Shown: positions 41,820 through 54,368 of the stretch, piece by piece
How positions within the stretch are numbered: the stretch's first letter is position 1
How the letters are laid out: the number at the start of each line of letters is the position of its first letter
Assembly: GCA_947650285.1 (NCBI GenBank)
Contig: CANTFL010000251.1
Location: forward strand, 1-64,000
Origin: Hyaloperonospora brassicae
Lineage: Eukaryota; Oomycota; Peronosporomycetes; Peronosporales; Peronosporaceae
Direction of reading: 5' to 3'
Length of the DNA stretch: 64,000 nucleotides
The notes under the pieces: generated by a model
The model's input: the letters and a program-made list of their open reading frames with translations, nothing else
The model's database searches: none
What the model was told of the DNA's origin: nothing
Program-made: the position numbers and the translations under genes

Positions 41820-43702
41820 GACTGCTTACTCCTATCCCGCTCTCGAGGTGAGGGTCGTGCTGATGCGTGCGTTGCGAATGAACAAGTGCGATGGAGGACT
41901 GATGTCGCGTCTGGTCTCTTCTCTATGACGGTATGGACCGGTACGTCAACAAATCCCTCTGCATGAACAGGTGGCAGCGAGGCGCTACGCCCCACTCATA
42001 CACGGGTACAGCTCACGCCGGGCCACAAGGCTGTCGCACATCGTCTTAGACCCTTCTGGTATGCACAAACGGACGACCATGTGACACGACAGGAAAGAGA
42101 ACACAGGAAAGGGCGGCTTACGTTTGCGCTACCGATCGTCTGCAGCCGAAGCGTTCCAAAGTTGTATCGCACTAACAAAATTTTAATCAAATGATCCAAC
42201 TAATCACACCTTAACTGCCCCGAAGCTTAGTGCTGATGTGCCGGCAGCTGTACTTGCTGCTTCTCTCAGCAGTGCTGTAAGCCCCCCCCCTTCGCCAGGT
42301 GTATGCAGCTTCGAGCATTGGCGTGACCCATTATGACCTTCTGTCTGCAGTAGAGCGGCAACGTCTTGCACAAATCGTCAACAACCCATGTGCCAAAGTA
42401 GCCGATTTCGGAATGGAGTGAGGCATGATGGGCGCAGAGGAGGCAGAAAACATGCTTCTCCGACGTCTCTCTCAGAATCGCTCGTCAGTGGACAAGCCAG
42501 AGCATGACAGTGTCGATTCGACGTCGACACTGTCGTTTCATGGCTTATCCACTCCCGAGCGATAGCGTGCCGTCAGCGCGGCCAGCACAGGCAGAGCCGT
42601 GACAAGTAAAGCAGACAGGGAGTGTTGGAGCTGCAAGACGTTTGTGTGCCTGGCTCAAGCCAGAGGGACGTGACGCAAGAGTGGCACCGTGTAGACCGAG
42701 ACGTTGATCCTGATGCGCACGTCGAAAGGGCAAAGTTGACGGCGCCTTCCTCGTTCGGCTTGCCGGTCATGTGTGATGGATGAAGTAAAGCCGAGTGGAG
42801 TGTGTATGATTCGACGGGTCTTAGAAGCGTACTGACCTCACAGCACTGGGCACATCGACTACAAAATGGAACGCTTTATGTTTTGCAACGCGGGATCGTC
42901 GGCGCGTGACTTGGCGGTGGTACGTGTGCGACAAGAAGAAGAGCTTACAAGCGACACGTAGCTGACGAGTGCAGAAAACAACGAGCACTCAACAGAGTGA
43001 TCACAATGTGTTGACAGCAAATGTAGCAACAACGTGGAGACGAATGGATGAACGAAAGAGCTCTCTTCTCGAACAAGAAGCTTTCTGAACCCGTTTCCTG
43101 ACGACCCACCCGTCGAAAACAAACCCACCCGTCGACAACGAACCCACCGGGTTGCCTTCGGTCGACCACCACGTTTGGTGGTTGGAGTCTTTCCGGCACA
43201 CAGTCATCCGTAGAGCACCAGCAATCATCTTGTGCGTCTGTGTGAACTGCGGTGTAGCAATGTCGTCCAGACGTCATAGCAACAAGACGTTGTGGATATG
43301 TGTATCTCTTCCTATACACTGCATATGCTGTATATGCTGTGTATGCTGCATAAACAAATGCCTACGTGCGCAAACAATCAGTAGTCCAGCGGGAGAGGCC
43401 AATGCTGCAAAAGGGCGAAGGAGGAGAGCAGAGAATGGATACCAATAATGAATGTAGAACACAATGCATCATCTATTTCGTCGCGATTACCACAGTCTGG
43501 TCGTCGTCTACACTGACCCGGACAAGTGCAAGCCAAACGACTGCTCGTATGCGAATCACACGAGCAGCTTCGCCAGACCAACGTGCATGTAAGACCGGCT
43601 CCCTCTGACCGGTGCAAAGTTGATCAACGACCCGACTTTTCCTTCTCCAGCTCAGGTAGACCCCCCCCTCTCCTCACTCGCTCTCTCGCTTGCCGTCACC
43701 GC
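41820..43702. other. intergenic between effector candidate and PDR transporter
   Basis: Only short frames in several phases and no recognisable domain. An inverted repeat CAGTGTCGATTCGACGTCGACACTG-like structure lies at about 42509-42533. Nothing else recognised. Confidence 0.5.
41870..41886 (-). promoter_or_regulatory. possible oomycete initiator upstream of the effector candidate
   Basis: On the minus strand TTGTTCATTCGCAACG lies about 55 bp before the start codon. It resembles the oomycete core promoter (TCATTYYNCA) with one or two mismatches. Position fits the short 5' leaders typical of these organisms. Confidence 0.3.
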
Positions 43703-46700
43703 TTATCGCTTGAGGTGGCTCACGTACTTGAACGTCAAGTAGATGGCGACCTGCAGCACGAGCCAAATGATGATGAGGCCGATCATGAAGTTGTAGCGGC
43801 TGTCCGGACGGAAGTCGTAGATGTCTTCAATGTACTGCGCCACCGTCATATCGCTCGTCACGCCGTTGGTCGTGACGGCAATCACGTCCTGCACCTCACC
43901 GAACTGCACGCCAACAAGAGCCGCGAGCGAGTAACTCGACGGCATCAAGTACGTGAACCACTTGTACCCAGCCTTCATGGCCGTGCGCGGAAGCAAGTAG
44001 CCCGAAAACAGGTTGAACAGACACGAGACGGCACCCACCGCCACGTTGGCAACCTTCTCGTTCGGCATCAGGGCCGACATCCACTGACCCACGTAGGTAC
44101 ACGCCGACGTGTAGAGGTAGAAGATGAACATGAAGAAGAGAAAGTCGCCTCCGTTCGAGCTCCAGCCAACGAGCCAGTACTCAATCACGACGAAGAGGAT
44201 GATGACCACAATCAAGTAGGGCACTTCCGCAAACCACAGCGACAGACTGTACGGCAGCGGCCCGTAGTAGTTCGACATGCGCTCGCGGTAGAACACTGCA
44301 CGCTCGGCGCACGTGACCTCGAGCACCGTCATAAGGTTGATCACACCGATGAAATCCATGCTGTTGTAGATGAGACCAATGTGCGAGTTGATGCGACCCA
44401 CACTGCTCGCCGATAGCTGGTAGAACGTCGTGCCAAAGATGACGCCGAACAGCGGGAACAGGAACATGCGCATGAAGTTGTACTGCGGGTTGCGCCAGTA
44501 CGTGAGCTGCTGCTTGACGACCAGCGCGTTGAGCTGGTTCAAGAATCCAGTGGCAATCGGTCGGTAGTTCAACGTCGAGTGACGGATGAACTCGCCCGAT
44601 GACTGCGCCAGCAACAGCGTGCGCTCGCGGTTTGATTCAAACAGCCGACTGTTCTTGTACTCCACCGAGTAGTCCTTGACGTCACGGCCGATACCGGCGC
44701 CAATCACCTCCAGCATGTACGTTGCAGGGTTGTACTGCGGACGAATCTCCATCGTGCCCGGAATCGAAGCAAAGTACTCGAGCATCTTCACCGAGTCGTC
44801 GCCGAGGTCACCGAAGTACGCAGTGAATCCACCCCTCTGCAGTAGCAGCAGACCGTCGAAGAGCTCAAAGATCGAAATACTCGGCTGGTGGATCGTACAC
44901 AACACCGTGCGGCCCGTGCGAGCAATCGACTGCACACCGCGCATCACGATCAGCGCCGAACGGGCGTCCAGACCACTCGTCGGCTCGTCGAGGAACAGAA
45001 TGCTCGGGTTTGACACCACTTCGACACCAATCGTCACTCGCTTCTTCTGTTCCACCGACAGACTGCCCACCATCTCACCAGAGATAGCAGACAGCTCCAA
45101 CAGGTCCAGTGTCTCGTGCACCAAGTTCATGCGCTGCTCCTCCGTAAAGTTGGGCGGAAGACGCAATCTGGCCGAGAACACGAGCGCCTCGTAGATCGAA
45201 GCAGCCTCCGAGTGGATGTCCATCTGCTCACAATACGCCGTAATCCGACTGAAGTTGTCAGGATTCTTGGGCTCGCCGTTCACGATAATGTCGCCCACAA
45301 TGCGGCCACCCGTCTTGCGGCCGGCAATCACATCCATCAGCGTCGTCTTACCAGCACCCGTCGCGCCCATGAGGGCCACCATGCGGCCCGGCTCGAAGTG
45401 TGCCGTAATACCGTTCAAAAGCTGCTTCTCCTCACCCGATGGCAACGTCACAAAGTATTCGAGGTTCTTGATGCACAGGTTCGACGGCGTGAACGGCAGA
45501 CCGCCCTTGTTTGGCGAGTTCGTGTCCCCTAAACCGCCGGGCGTGTTCACCTTGACGTAACAGTCGTCATCGTCCTTGGGCTTGTCCTTGTCAGTCATGG
45601 CCTTGACGCTCACACCCTTGTACTTCTCGTACCGGATAAAGTGCAGCGCCACACCATTGAGCGACGTGAACACGAAGTAGTAGATGATCAGCACGATGAT
45701 ACCGAACCAAATGTACTCCGTGCCCTCCGTGATCGCAAAGCTCTGCAGCACTGTCCTGCCTTCCTCAGACGTGTATCGATCGGCCGAGAACTCGGACAAC
45801 ATGTTGCTGCGCAGCGCCCACGAGATCGGAGAGAACCAGTACATCCAGATCCAGTACTCCGGGATCAAGTCGGCCAAGATGATGTTGCCCGAGAACAGCA
45901 GGAAGAAACTCACCGAGATCGACGCCAGCGCCTGGCCGACCGTGATACTCGGCGACAGCGCACTTAGCATCGTCATGTATGCACTGATCGCGTGCTGGAA
46001 ACTCAGCAGCACGATGTAGAACACCACGAACTTCTCAAACGTGCGCGTCAAGCCACTCATGAAGTAGAAGAACGTGCCCAGCACGAACGACACAGCAAAG
46101 TTGACTGGAATCTGCACCACACTTTCGGCAATCGTGTACGACGTGGTGCGGAAAAAGTTGCGCGGGCGTTGCTTGTAAAAGACCTTGCGGAGCTGGAACG
46201 AGATGGTGATCTGCTGCCACGCCTGACGCTGGAACAGCGCGATACTGAAGAAGATCATGCGGAGGTAGTACGTGGAGCTCACGTCAAAGAAGATCATGCC
46301 CATGACCAGACCAATGATGAGCGCTTCCAGCAGCTTGCCCCACAACAGCGGCGGATCACGCAGCCAAATGAGCTTCTGACGGTGCAGCAACAGCATAGTG
46401 CTGGGCACGAACCCCAGTCCAAACTCCGACTGCTGTTTCGAGCGTGCCAGGTTGGCCACGCTCTTGGCCTTCTTAAAGTCCTCGGCGCTCTCAAACTGGT
46501 GCTCGTTGAAGCCCTTGCTGATCAGCTCGTGCGTCTTCTTGTAGATCGACGACTGGCAAAAGAGGTTGTGGAAGTCCTCGGACGCCACGGGCATGTCCTT
46601 GACCGGGACCACTCCGTTGGCGTAGCGGTGGCCACGGCCCGAAGTAATTTCAATCAAGTAGTCCGCCGGGTCGACACGAGGCGGACACGTGAAGCCCAAG

Positions 46701-47791
46701 CCCTGGAAGTAGTCGAGGATCTCCGTGCGCGGGCCGTGGTAGACCATGTAGCCCTCGTTGATCATCAAAATGTCGTCGAACATCTCGACGACTTCCGGCG
46801 TGGGCTGCAACAGGGCGACCATTACGGACCCCCCGAGCGTCTTGCAGAACGTGCGCATCGACTTGATAATGTCAAACGTCGCGGCACTGTCGAGACCCGT
46901 CGAGATCTCGTCACAGAGAAAGAAGCTCTGGCCCCCCACAAGCACTTCGCCCACGGTCACGCGCTTGCGCTCGCCGCCACTCACGCCCCGGAGCAGTGCG
47001 TCGCCGACGACCGTATCGGCGCAGTTCTCGAGTCCCAAAATGTGCAGAAACAGCTCCGTGCGCAGCGCTGCAATGTCGCGCATCTCTTCCGGCTGGTCGT
47101 CGGGGCGGCCGTTGACGCACATGTCGGCAAACTTGAACGTCTCGCGCACTGTGAGCGTCGGGATGTGGTTGTCCGTCTGGTCCACGAGGCCCACGAGCTT
47201 AATGAGGTCAATCTCTTCGCCGCGCAGACCCGAGTAGAGGATCTCGCCGCCAATGTCCGTCTGGTCATTGTCCTGGAGCTTCCCGGCCATGGCCTTGAGG
47301 AACGTCGACTTGCCGGCCCCGGGGTTCGCCAGCACGAGCGTCATGGACCCGGGCTTGATGATGCCCGTCATGGGGTGCAGCGCGTGCTTTGTCTTCATGG
47401 GCACCTTCTTCCACGGCGTGAAGATCGAGCTCAGGTAACTCCCGACCGTAGCTTTGGCCCCGACAGTCGCCGGCACTTGGACCGAGAACGACAGGTTCTC
47501 GAACCGGACTTCCGGCGTCGGCAGCTGCAAGTTGATCTTCTTTGAGAGGTGGTCGTACTTCTTGTAGAAGCGCTCGAGGCCGCCCGTGAGCATCGTGTCG
47601 AGGTCGTCGGCCCGCAACGTGCTGTAGCGACTCGCCATCGTGTCGCGGTTGTGCGAGTAGGGGTCCTGGAGACTGCGGAAGTTGAGCGACCGGTAGACTT
47701 CCGGCACTTGTTCGCTCGCGTCGTTGGCCTCGGGCTGCAAGAGGCTCGCGGTCGGGGCCGCACCAGTGGGTTTCTTCACGTCAGTGGCCAT
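43703..47791 (-). CDS. PDR-type ABCG transporter (full-size), 1362 aa
   Basis: ATP-driven plasma-membrane exporter of the pleiotropic drug resistance family with the reverse order (NBD-TMD)x2. The ATG at 47791 begins MATDVKKPTG; the open frame extends far upstream, but that part is low-complexity GC-rich leader. NBD1: Walker A ANPGAGKST at residues 155-163, signature VSGGERKR at about 270-277, Walker B FFLCDEIS at about 290-297. NBD2: Walker A GATGAGKTT at about 812, signature LSVEQKKR at about 913, Walker B ILFLDEPTSGLD. Six membrane segments follow each NBD. NBD1 lacks the usual Walker B acidic tail pattern (DEIS instead of DEPT) and signature 2 is Gln/Lys-substituted, both normal for PDR proteins. 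No intron is needed. Long frames on the plus strand here are shadows. Substrates (toxins, drugs, lipids) cannot be told from sequence. Confidence 0.96.
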   Translation of the reverse strand: MATDVKKPTGAAPTASLLQPEANDASEQVPEVYRSLNFRSLQDPYSHNRDTMASRYSTLRADDLDTMLTGGLERFYKKYDHLSKKINLQLPTPEVRFENLSFSVQVPATVGAKATVGSYLSSIFTPWKKVPMKTKHALHPMTGIIKPGSMTLVLANPGAGKSTFLKAMAGKLQDNDQTDIGGEILYSGLRGEEIDLIKLVGLVDQTDNHIPTLTVRETFKFADMCVNGRPDDQPEEMRDIAALRTELFLHILGLENCADTVVGDALLRGVSGGERKRVTVGEVLVGGQSFFLCDEISTGLDSAATFDIIKSMRTFCKTLGGSVMVALLQPTPEVVEMFDDILMINEGYMVYHGPRTEILDYFQGLGFTCPPRVDPADYLIEITSGRGHRYANGVVPVKDMPVASEDFHNLFCQSSIYKKTHELISKGFNEHQFESAEDFKKAKSVANLARSKQQSEFGLGFVPSTMLLLHRQKLIWLRDPPLLWGKLLEALIIGLVMGMIFFDVSSTYYLRMIFFSIALFQRQAWQQITISFQLRKVFYKQRPRNFFRTTSYTIAESVVQIPVNFAVSFVLGTFFYFMSGLTRTFEKFVVFYIVLLSFQHAISAYMTMLSALSPSITVGQALASISVSFFLLFSGNIILADLIPEYWIWMYWFSPISWALRSNMLSEFSADRYTSEEGRTVLQSFAITEGTEYIWFGIIVLIIYYFVFTSLNGVALHFIRYEKYKGVSVKAMTDKDKPKDDDDCYVKVNTPGGLGDTNSPNKGGLPFTPSNLCIKNLEYFVTLPSGEEKQLLNGITAHFEPGRMVALMGATGAGKTTLMDVIAGRKTGGRIVGDIIVNGEPKNPDNFSRITAYCEQMDIHSEAASIYEALVFSARLRLPPNFTEEQRMNLVHETLDLLELSAISGEMVGSLSVEQKKRVTIGVEVVSNPSILFLDEPTSGLDARSALIVMRGVQSIARTGRTVLCTIHQPSISIFELFDGLLLLQRGGFTAYFGDLGDDSVKMLEYFASIPGTMEIRPQYNPATYMLEVIGAGIGRDVKDYSVEYKNSRLFESNRERTLLLAQSSGEFIRHSTLNYRPIATGFLNQLNALVVKQQLTYWRNPQYNFMRMFLFPLFGVIFGTTFYQLSASSVGRINSHIGLIYNSMDFIGVINLMTVLEVTCAERAVFYRERMSNYYGPLPYSLSLWFAEVPYLIVVIILFVVIEYWLVGWSSNGGDFLFFMFIFYLYTSACTYVGQWMSALMPNEKVANVAVGAVSCLFNLFSGYLLPRTAMKAGYKWFTYLMPSSYSLAALVGVQFGEVQDVIAVTTNGVTSDMTVAQYIEDIYDFRPDSRYNFMIGLIIIWLVLQVAIYLTFKYVSHLKR

Positions 47792-50700
47792 GATGACTAG
47801 CAAAGGAGAGCGAGGAAGGACGAAGCGGGGGGAGCGACTCTTCGGGTCGGTGCAGGGGATGGGTGGCGGTTGGTGAACCGGTGCAGGGGGTGGGGTGGCG
47901 GTTGAGAGTGCGTTCGGCGGGGACCGAAGCAAATTCAAGAGTGAGCAATGTGGGAGGCGAGTGAGTGAGCGGCTCAGACGGGCGAGAGGGGGGGAGGCGG
48001 ATGATGGGTCGGCACGTGGAAACAAACCCGTTTTGGTGGTGGTGGTGGGGGTTTTGGTCGCCTCGTGGCGGACGACGTGTGGGCGTTTGTATGCCGCCCG
48101 CGCGTCGCGATTGAACGACGGCCGAGCGCGTCGCTCTTTTTCTGCCCGCTTGACCAGGTCGCACATGGCCTGAACGAGGCGTCGGCAGAAAGGCTGGCGA
48201 CTGTCTTTTTTTCTGTGCGCGAGCGACAAGGGGGGGCAGGAGCGGGGAGCGGGGGGGGGGGGAGAGGGGTCGACCACATGGTCTAGACCGCTTGGCAACG
48301 AGTCGACACCAGCTGGGCGTCCGAGACGCGGGGGGGGGCGGGTAGGGGGGGGGGGGTAGGGGCAACAAACGAGCCGCTGGATTTGTTCCGTCCCGCGCGC
48401 CGAGAGCAGATCCGGTCGTAAAGGCGTCTCGCGCGCGGACTGTGCAAAGACGGGGACAGAGAGAGAGAGAGAGAGAGAGAGGGGGCACGGACGGGATGGA
48501 TCTACTATAGATACGGGACGACAAAGGCGAACAAGACACGTGAACGAACAACAGTCGCGAGCGCAGGACGTCTGCGCGACAACGACAGAGGCCGCAACGA
48601 CTGTAATGCGAGTCGTGCAACGTGTTTTTGTAAAGGTTCGTGTGGTGGTCGACTCGACGTCAAAAGAGACTCGAAAGGAGGAGCGCGGACCGAACACGTG
48701 GGGGACATCCGTCGCGCCCAAGTGTTTACATCTCGCGAGTCGACCCTTTTCGCTCGGTGCACTGGATCTTTCACGATCGAGAAAAGCAGAGAGAAGAGAC
48801 CCGTTGGCCGACTTTGGCTCGTCTCGATCTCGATCTCGGCTCGCACTTGTTTGTGTCCGCATATTGTGGGTGATAGCAGAACCCTTCGAGCGGCTGCGGC
48901 TGCAACTGCTTCTGCACAGCGCGTCTTGTCCTGTTGCTGGAGCGAGACAGAAAATGGACTGGACGGTCGAGCAGCAACGCGTTCGTGTCGACGCTTTGGC
49001 CTGTCGTGTCGTCTCTCGACCGCCTCTCGTTCGTTCGGTCGTTCGTGCACGCGCCTAACCCGTGACATGCCACCAGACATAAGAGCAGCACATGGCCATC
49101 TGTAGAGGAGGACACATGCTGTCGCAAAAAGGTGGGGCCAGTCAGTCGACAACAGCACGTGCACGGGCTCCTCCTGGGGCGCTGCTGTTTGTTTGTTGCA
49201 CGGTGAGCATGCCACTCACCAGTGCGTCGTCTGTCTTTGCCTCGCAACTTCGACCGTCTTCCAGCTGCTCGGACAAGTCGGGTCGTGCGAGTGCGGGGGA
49301 ACGACGTGTACACACGCTACGTCCGGCCCCGGATTCGGTCATGGCGCACAGAGAGGTCGCGTGGCCCGATGGCGCGTTCCGCCTGGCTACCCGCGATCGA
49401 TTACTACGCCATGTATCGCATATGTGATCCTTTCTGCCCCTCGTCGAGAGCAAATTTGCGCTGCCAATCGACTGCGCACCGATGTGCAGCAGCGACACGG
49501 GATTCGGTTTGGCGCACGAGTGCGCTACAGGAGCGCACCTCTCTGGGCGAGCAGCAACGCAAGAACGCTGCGCAGTGTCTGACATGTCCTTTGGTGCGTT
49601 GTGCGACTTTATGCACACTGTGTCGCCCCTTGACGTGTCCACGTTCACGGGGCCGCCTCGACGCGACTCGGACGGGACTGTGGACAGCCCGCGCGCAACC
49701 GTTCGCCGATTGCAGCGCACGACGCGTCCCGTCTGCGTCAGGGCGCAGCTGCAGCTGCAGATGTGTGCGCTGACCCACAAACGTCGACGTCCGGAGCAGA
49801 GAAGTACGGAGCCGCTGGCGCAGATCTTGGATCCTCGACTTTATCCTGCCTCAACCACAACGTCGAGGACCAAAGTGCACGCCAGTGTCGGCATGGGACA
49901 ACCCGTTGTGCCTTTGCTGCTGCTGCTGCTGTTTGTGGGGCGCGAGCAGTGCACTATCCCGAGCTTTTGGACGCTTGCTCACTCGTCGCTCGCGCTTCAG
50001 CAGCACCATGCGATCGTCGTTGGTATCGTTCGTCGCTCGACAGCATTGTGAAGAAGCCACACACACTTTTTTCACGCGCTTGTTGCACGACGAGTGCACG
50101 AGCCGATAGGTCATATGGTTAGGTAGCGAGAGCGAGAGAGAGAGAGAGGTGTCTAGTGTTTGTTTTGGCGCGGCGCTCGTCGGGTTTCGCTTCCCGGACC
50201 GGGAGGTTCAACGTTGGGACCTGTAGGAGGAGGATACACGCGAAGAAAGCTCAAGTCGATTGTATGTCGGGGCTTGCGACGCGGAGGTCTTTCGATCGAT
50301 GTGTTGAGGAGGATGGCGATGATATGCCTGCACTACACAGCAGCGACACTGACGCATCCCCATTGGCACCTAACGTCGGGAAGGTTTGCGACACGGAGGT
50401 GTGCGGTACGCGCGCAAGAAGAGAGGAGGGTGTGATGATGCAAGAGATTGGAGAAAACCCCAGGCACCGGGAAGCAGGATTCCCGGTCGTTCGTGCATCT
50501 TGATGCTGGCGCTGGACACCGCTGGGCCTCACGGGATTCCGGGGCGACAGACGGCCGCCCTAGCGTCACGTGCGGGCGAAAGATCGAGTTCGGGCCAGAT
50601 CGAACCGGCGTCGACCTTCTTCTCCGACGAGCAGTCCGTGGAAAAGAAGCCTGCGAGGCTGTCGCGATCGGAGACACACTGGCAAGAGCCGTACGTCCAA

Positions 50701-53700
50701 GAAAACAAGCGTGGCACGAGAAAGAGCCGTGCGACAGACGCGCAGTCTGCTGTGAGGAAAAACGAGTCGGACGACTTGCGTAAACGTTCGCTTCGTGTCG
50801 GTGTCGAGGTGCGGGCCGCGTTGGCCACCACCACGTTCAGTTTTTTGAGACTATGCGACGACCGACGGGCTCACGCATGAAGGACAATACCACATTCATG
50901 ACGTCGCTCTGGCCACTCGGTCGAAAGAGGTGTTTGCGTCTAGAGATGTGATCCGCTCGCAGGAGTAGTACCACAGGAGCCACGTGCGACCTGTCCGCCT
51001 CGTGCCGGCCGTGTCATGCTGGACGAGGCAGTCGAGAGTGGGACATTCGAGATCAGCGACTTTAGTCGGTAGAACCCAAAGTGGGCGCCTCGATAGATGA
51101 TGTCCGTGAGACGCTCGATCGTGGCCGATGTTTTGACGTTGTTCTTTTTGCCTCTGAGTGTGGGGACCTTGCGCTAATAAACAATCCGTCGACGTCGAGG
51201 AACTCCTCCGTGGTCTGTGTCCTCCTCAGCGTCGTCATCAGTGTCAGCTGATTGATTGCGCGTATGGCGAGCAACGTTTTCGACGTGGAGCAAGTAGACT
51301 CAGCTCGCTGCGAATAGTATGTCGAGGACACGTCTTTCAAACGCAATGAATAGCGCCCATCATTGTGGTCGATGATTCTAAGGGCTCGGCGCATGTCGTT
51401 TCGTTTTGCTCTATTCATAGCGATCAGGCGAGGACACTATAACGGAGACGTTCGTTTGCTGCTGCTGTCGTCGCGTAGCATCAACGTACGTTCCCGTACA
51501 GATCGCAAGGCAACAGACGCATTTGCTGCCATTTCATACGAGAACCCGTGGCCGCCGCGTGGCGTGCAGCATCGCGGTCGTATCTGCTTCACCTGATTTC
51601 GGCTCCCGATCCTGATCACGTGCTACGTGCTACCAGTGCGGTCAGGTCCTGCTCGCCTGTTACATACGTGTGACCGAAGCTTGCGCCGAAACGGCGGTTG
51701 ATACTGCGAGGGCTGACTACTGGCGCCCGCAACGGTCTGCGCTGTGTATCAGGACAGCAAAAACCGTCGAGCAGACTCAAAGCCGGAGCAGGCCAAGCTC
51801 GTCCAGGGCGGCAAAAACCACACGACGTCAGGTCGCTCCCTTCTCTTGTCAGCTGTATGCAATACGCTCGTCGGTTTTCTATTTCCAATGCACGTTCTGC
51901 TTCGGTAGTACAGAGCTTGTGGCCATCCACTCGGTCGTTGCTTGACAGCGCTTCGACGTGACGATCAAAAAAGACAAGAGAGAGAGTACGAGAGAGAGCG
52001 GGAACGAGCTCTCGATGCTCGAAGCGGAGGCGTCTCGACGACGAAACAGACGATGGGCACTTTGAGGCTGTCGGGTCTGCCCGATGCGGAGCTGTTTCGG
52101 ACCCAAAAGGCACGAGACTGCAACACTCACTACTTCTAGTCCAACGCATGTTCCGACTGTAGGAAGGAGTCGATGTCCTAGAAACCCCATCAGTAACGAG
52201 CTATGAAGTCGCGCCGGTAGCTGCAGCATTGCGCCACCAAAAGACTACTTTGTTCTCGCACGCGACTTGTAGCTCGATCGTACGAGTGGTCTCGACACCG
52301 TCCACGCGCTCGCTAGCGACGTATAAAAGCCAACGACGTGTTACGTCCGGACGCGAATGACCGACTTCTGACAAACGAAACGTTTTTCCTCATGCGAATA
52401 ACAGCACATTGTGTCTACGTGTCGTGTAGTGCTAAAGAACGGCAACGACAGCACAGCTCGAGCCGGTACCACGAATCCGCCCGCAACGCTACACATGCTG
52501 TGGTCGTGTGGATGTAAAGGCAGTGCTCGCCTGCCAATATTTGGTGGTCAACTGGGAGCACCGCATCAAAAGATGGCAACAAGCGGGAAGGATACAACAT
52601 ACAAAGATACACACACACATGCACACATGCACACATACATACGATCAAACTATAACCACCAGACGGAGATGCCAGGCCGATCAAACGGGACGTCTGTGTG
52701 TGAGGAGCCTACTGCTGCAACGCCGTCGTCATCGTTTGCTCCGGATGGAACGTTCGACCGCGTCGAGAAACGGATTGCTGTAAGTGCAGACATCTGCTTG
52801 CTCGCTAGCGGATGCATAAAACCTACCGGGGATCGACACGTCGTTTGCACAGTGTATGTGTATGTGTGTGAATGTTGTACGGACAGGCGATTGATGGACG
52901 GACGGACGGACGAACGGATGGATGGATGACCACGATCGGACCTGGTGGTAATCTCTCGGTGAAAAAGCAGTGGCAACCCGCTTCCTGTCTGTGGCCGCGA
53001 GTAGGTGTTGTTGCACACGCTGTTGTTGTTTGGGTTTCCGTCGCCACGTCGCGGCCGGTTTGACGACGGGATCCGCGTGTGCAACAACGCGCATCGTGCG
53101 ATGCCATGTTGTTACCAATGCAGATCAACGATCAGGTAGGAAGTGCATGTGGCGCGTGTCGCTTTTGCACACCACGTGGGACGTCCTGTCGTGCACGCTT
53201 TCTACACTGAGGGGTTGCCAGGTATATATCTGATGCTACTCGTACTCGTACTCGCTCGCTCGCTCGCTACTTGTGTAACCCGTCAGCAAACCGTTTTCTC
53301 AAAGCAGAATGGCGGCAACGGCGGTCCAGTGCTACCTACGGACTTGTTCGTCGTCGACCCATTATGCGGAGAAGTCAAACACCAGAGCCATTGTCGGCAA
53401 AATAGACGTCTTTTGATCCTCAACTGCCTTTCGTCCAGTATGTAGTCATTCCACAGCCCCATCCTACCGAGTGGCGACTTTGAGAGCGAAGGAGGCTCTA
53501 TGTTGATGCCAACTTGCACGTAGGGTGGAGGTGACTCGATCCAGACGTGCTGTCCGTCTTCTTTGCGCACGATTGTTCGTCTTTTGCTACGGTTTTGACC
53601 ACGTCACATGACGCCATTGGGCTGAGCGACAGACGAAGGGTACGATCGCGAGGACTCACTCATTGCCTGACCCGCACGCCAACAAGAGAACATTGACCAG

Positions 53701-54368
53701 TGCGTTGTCATCGATCTCCTCCTACCAATCAACAACATCGGGACTTGGTGTTCCGTCGTTCTCTCTGTAGTCCTACGTACTTCGTGCAATCATCAAGACG
53801 CTAAACGTGCCCGATAATGATAATGACAATGATGATGATGATGATGATGATGCAGTTGTTGATACTATGGAGCATCGCAACGTCGCGACTAGAGCCAGCA
53901 CACATGGCACGACTAGAAGGAGAGAGAAGCCATGACGCAGTGGCTGATTCGCACCATATGCATCACGACATCGGATGCTTTGTTCGTCCGGTCAACCTTC
54001 GGACAAACGTATCGCACGGCGACGTGTGTTTGTCCGCATGCTCTTCGCATCATCTGTCGACAGGACGTTCGGAACAGACCGCCAGCCACTTTGCCCGTCT
54101 CCATCGAATAAGCGACGAGTAACTCGTTGCTACAGCAAACGCTCCACGCAGCGCTTGTTGATCCGGTCCTTGCAGCTTTTCTGCGCCACGGGCGTTGGTA
54201 CGTCGTCGTCGTCCACGTATGATACCTGAGCTGCTCACGCAAAGCAGCTGACTGACTTAGCCGGGACAGGTGCCACTTGGCTACACGATCCGAAGAGCTT
54301 CGTCACATGGGTACAAAACCCGGTCCGCGCGTTCTCAGCCAGTCAATAGCTCTTCCCTTGTCTCCAGT
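47792..54368. other. long GC-rich region without a recognisable gene
   Basis: This holds the 5' flank of the transporter and about 6 kb beyond. Because stops are rare in GC-rich DNA, many frames of 100-240 codons overlap on both strands, and none has a recognisable domain. Landmarks are G runs at 48250-48350, a GA run at 48458-48482, CA-rich sequence near 52605-52640, GGAC/GGAT tetranucleotides at 52897-52928, a CTCG run near 53250-53266 and a GATG run at 53829-53852. Confidence 0.5.
48458..48482. repeat. (GA)n microsatellite upstream of the PDR gene
   Basis: About 12 pure GA units followed by GGGG, 670 bp upstream of the start codon. G-rich runs lie on either side. Confidence 0.85.

Noticed and set aside
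45992..47545. A 517-codon plus-strand frame opposite the PDR transporter
   Set aside because: It is the complement of a highly conserved coding sequence, with a composition (His/Arg/Val/Glu-rich) typical of antisense shadows and no domain.
47792..48862. Extension of the PDR open frame by 357 codons upstream
   Set aside because: The extension is low-complexity Pro/Arg/Ser sequence from GC-rich leader DNA; PDR proteins of this group are about 1350-1380 aa from the chosen ATG.
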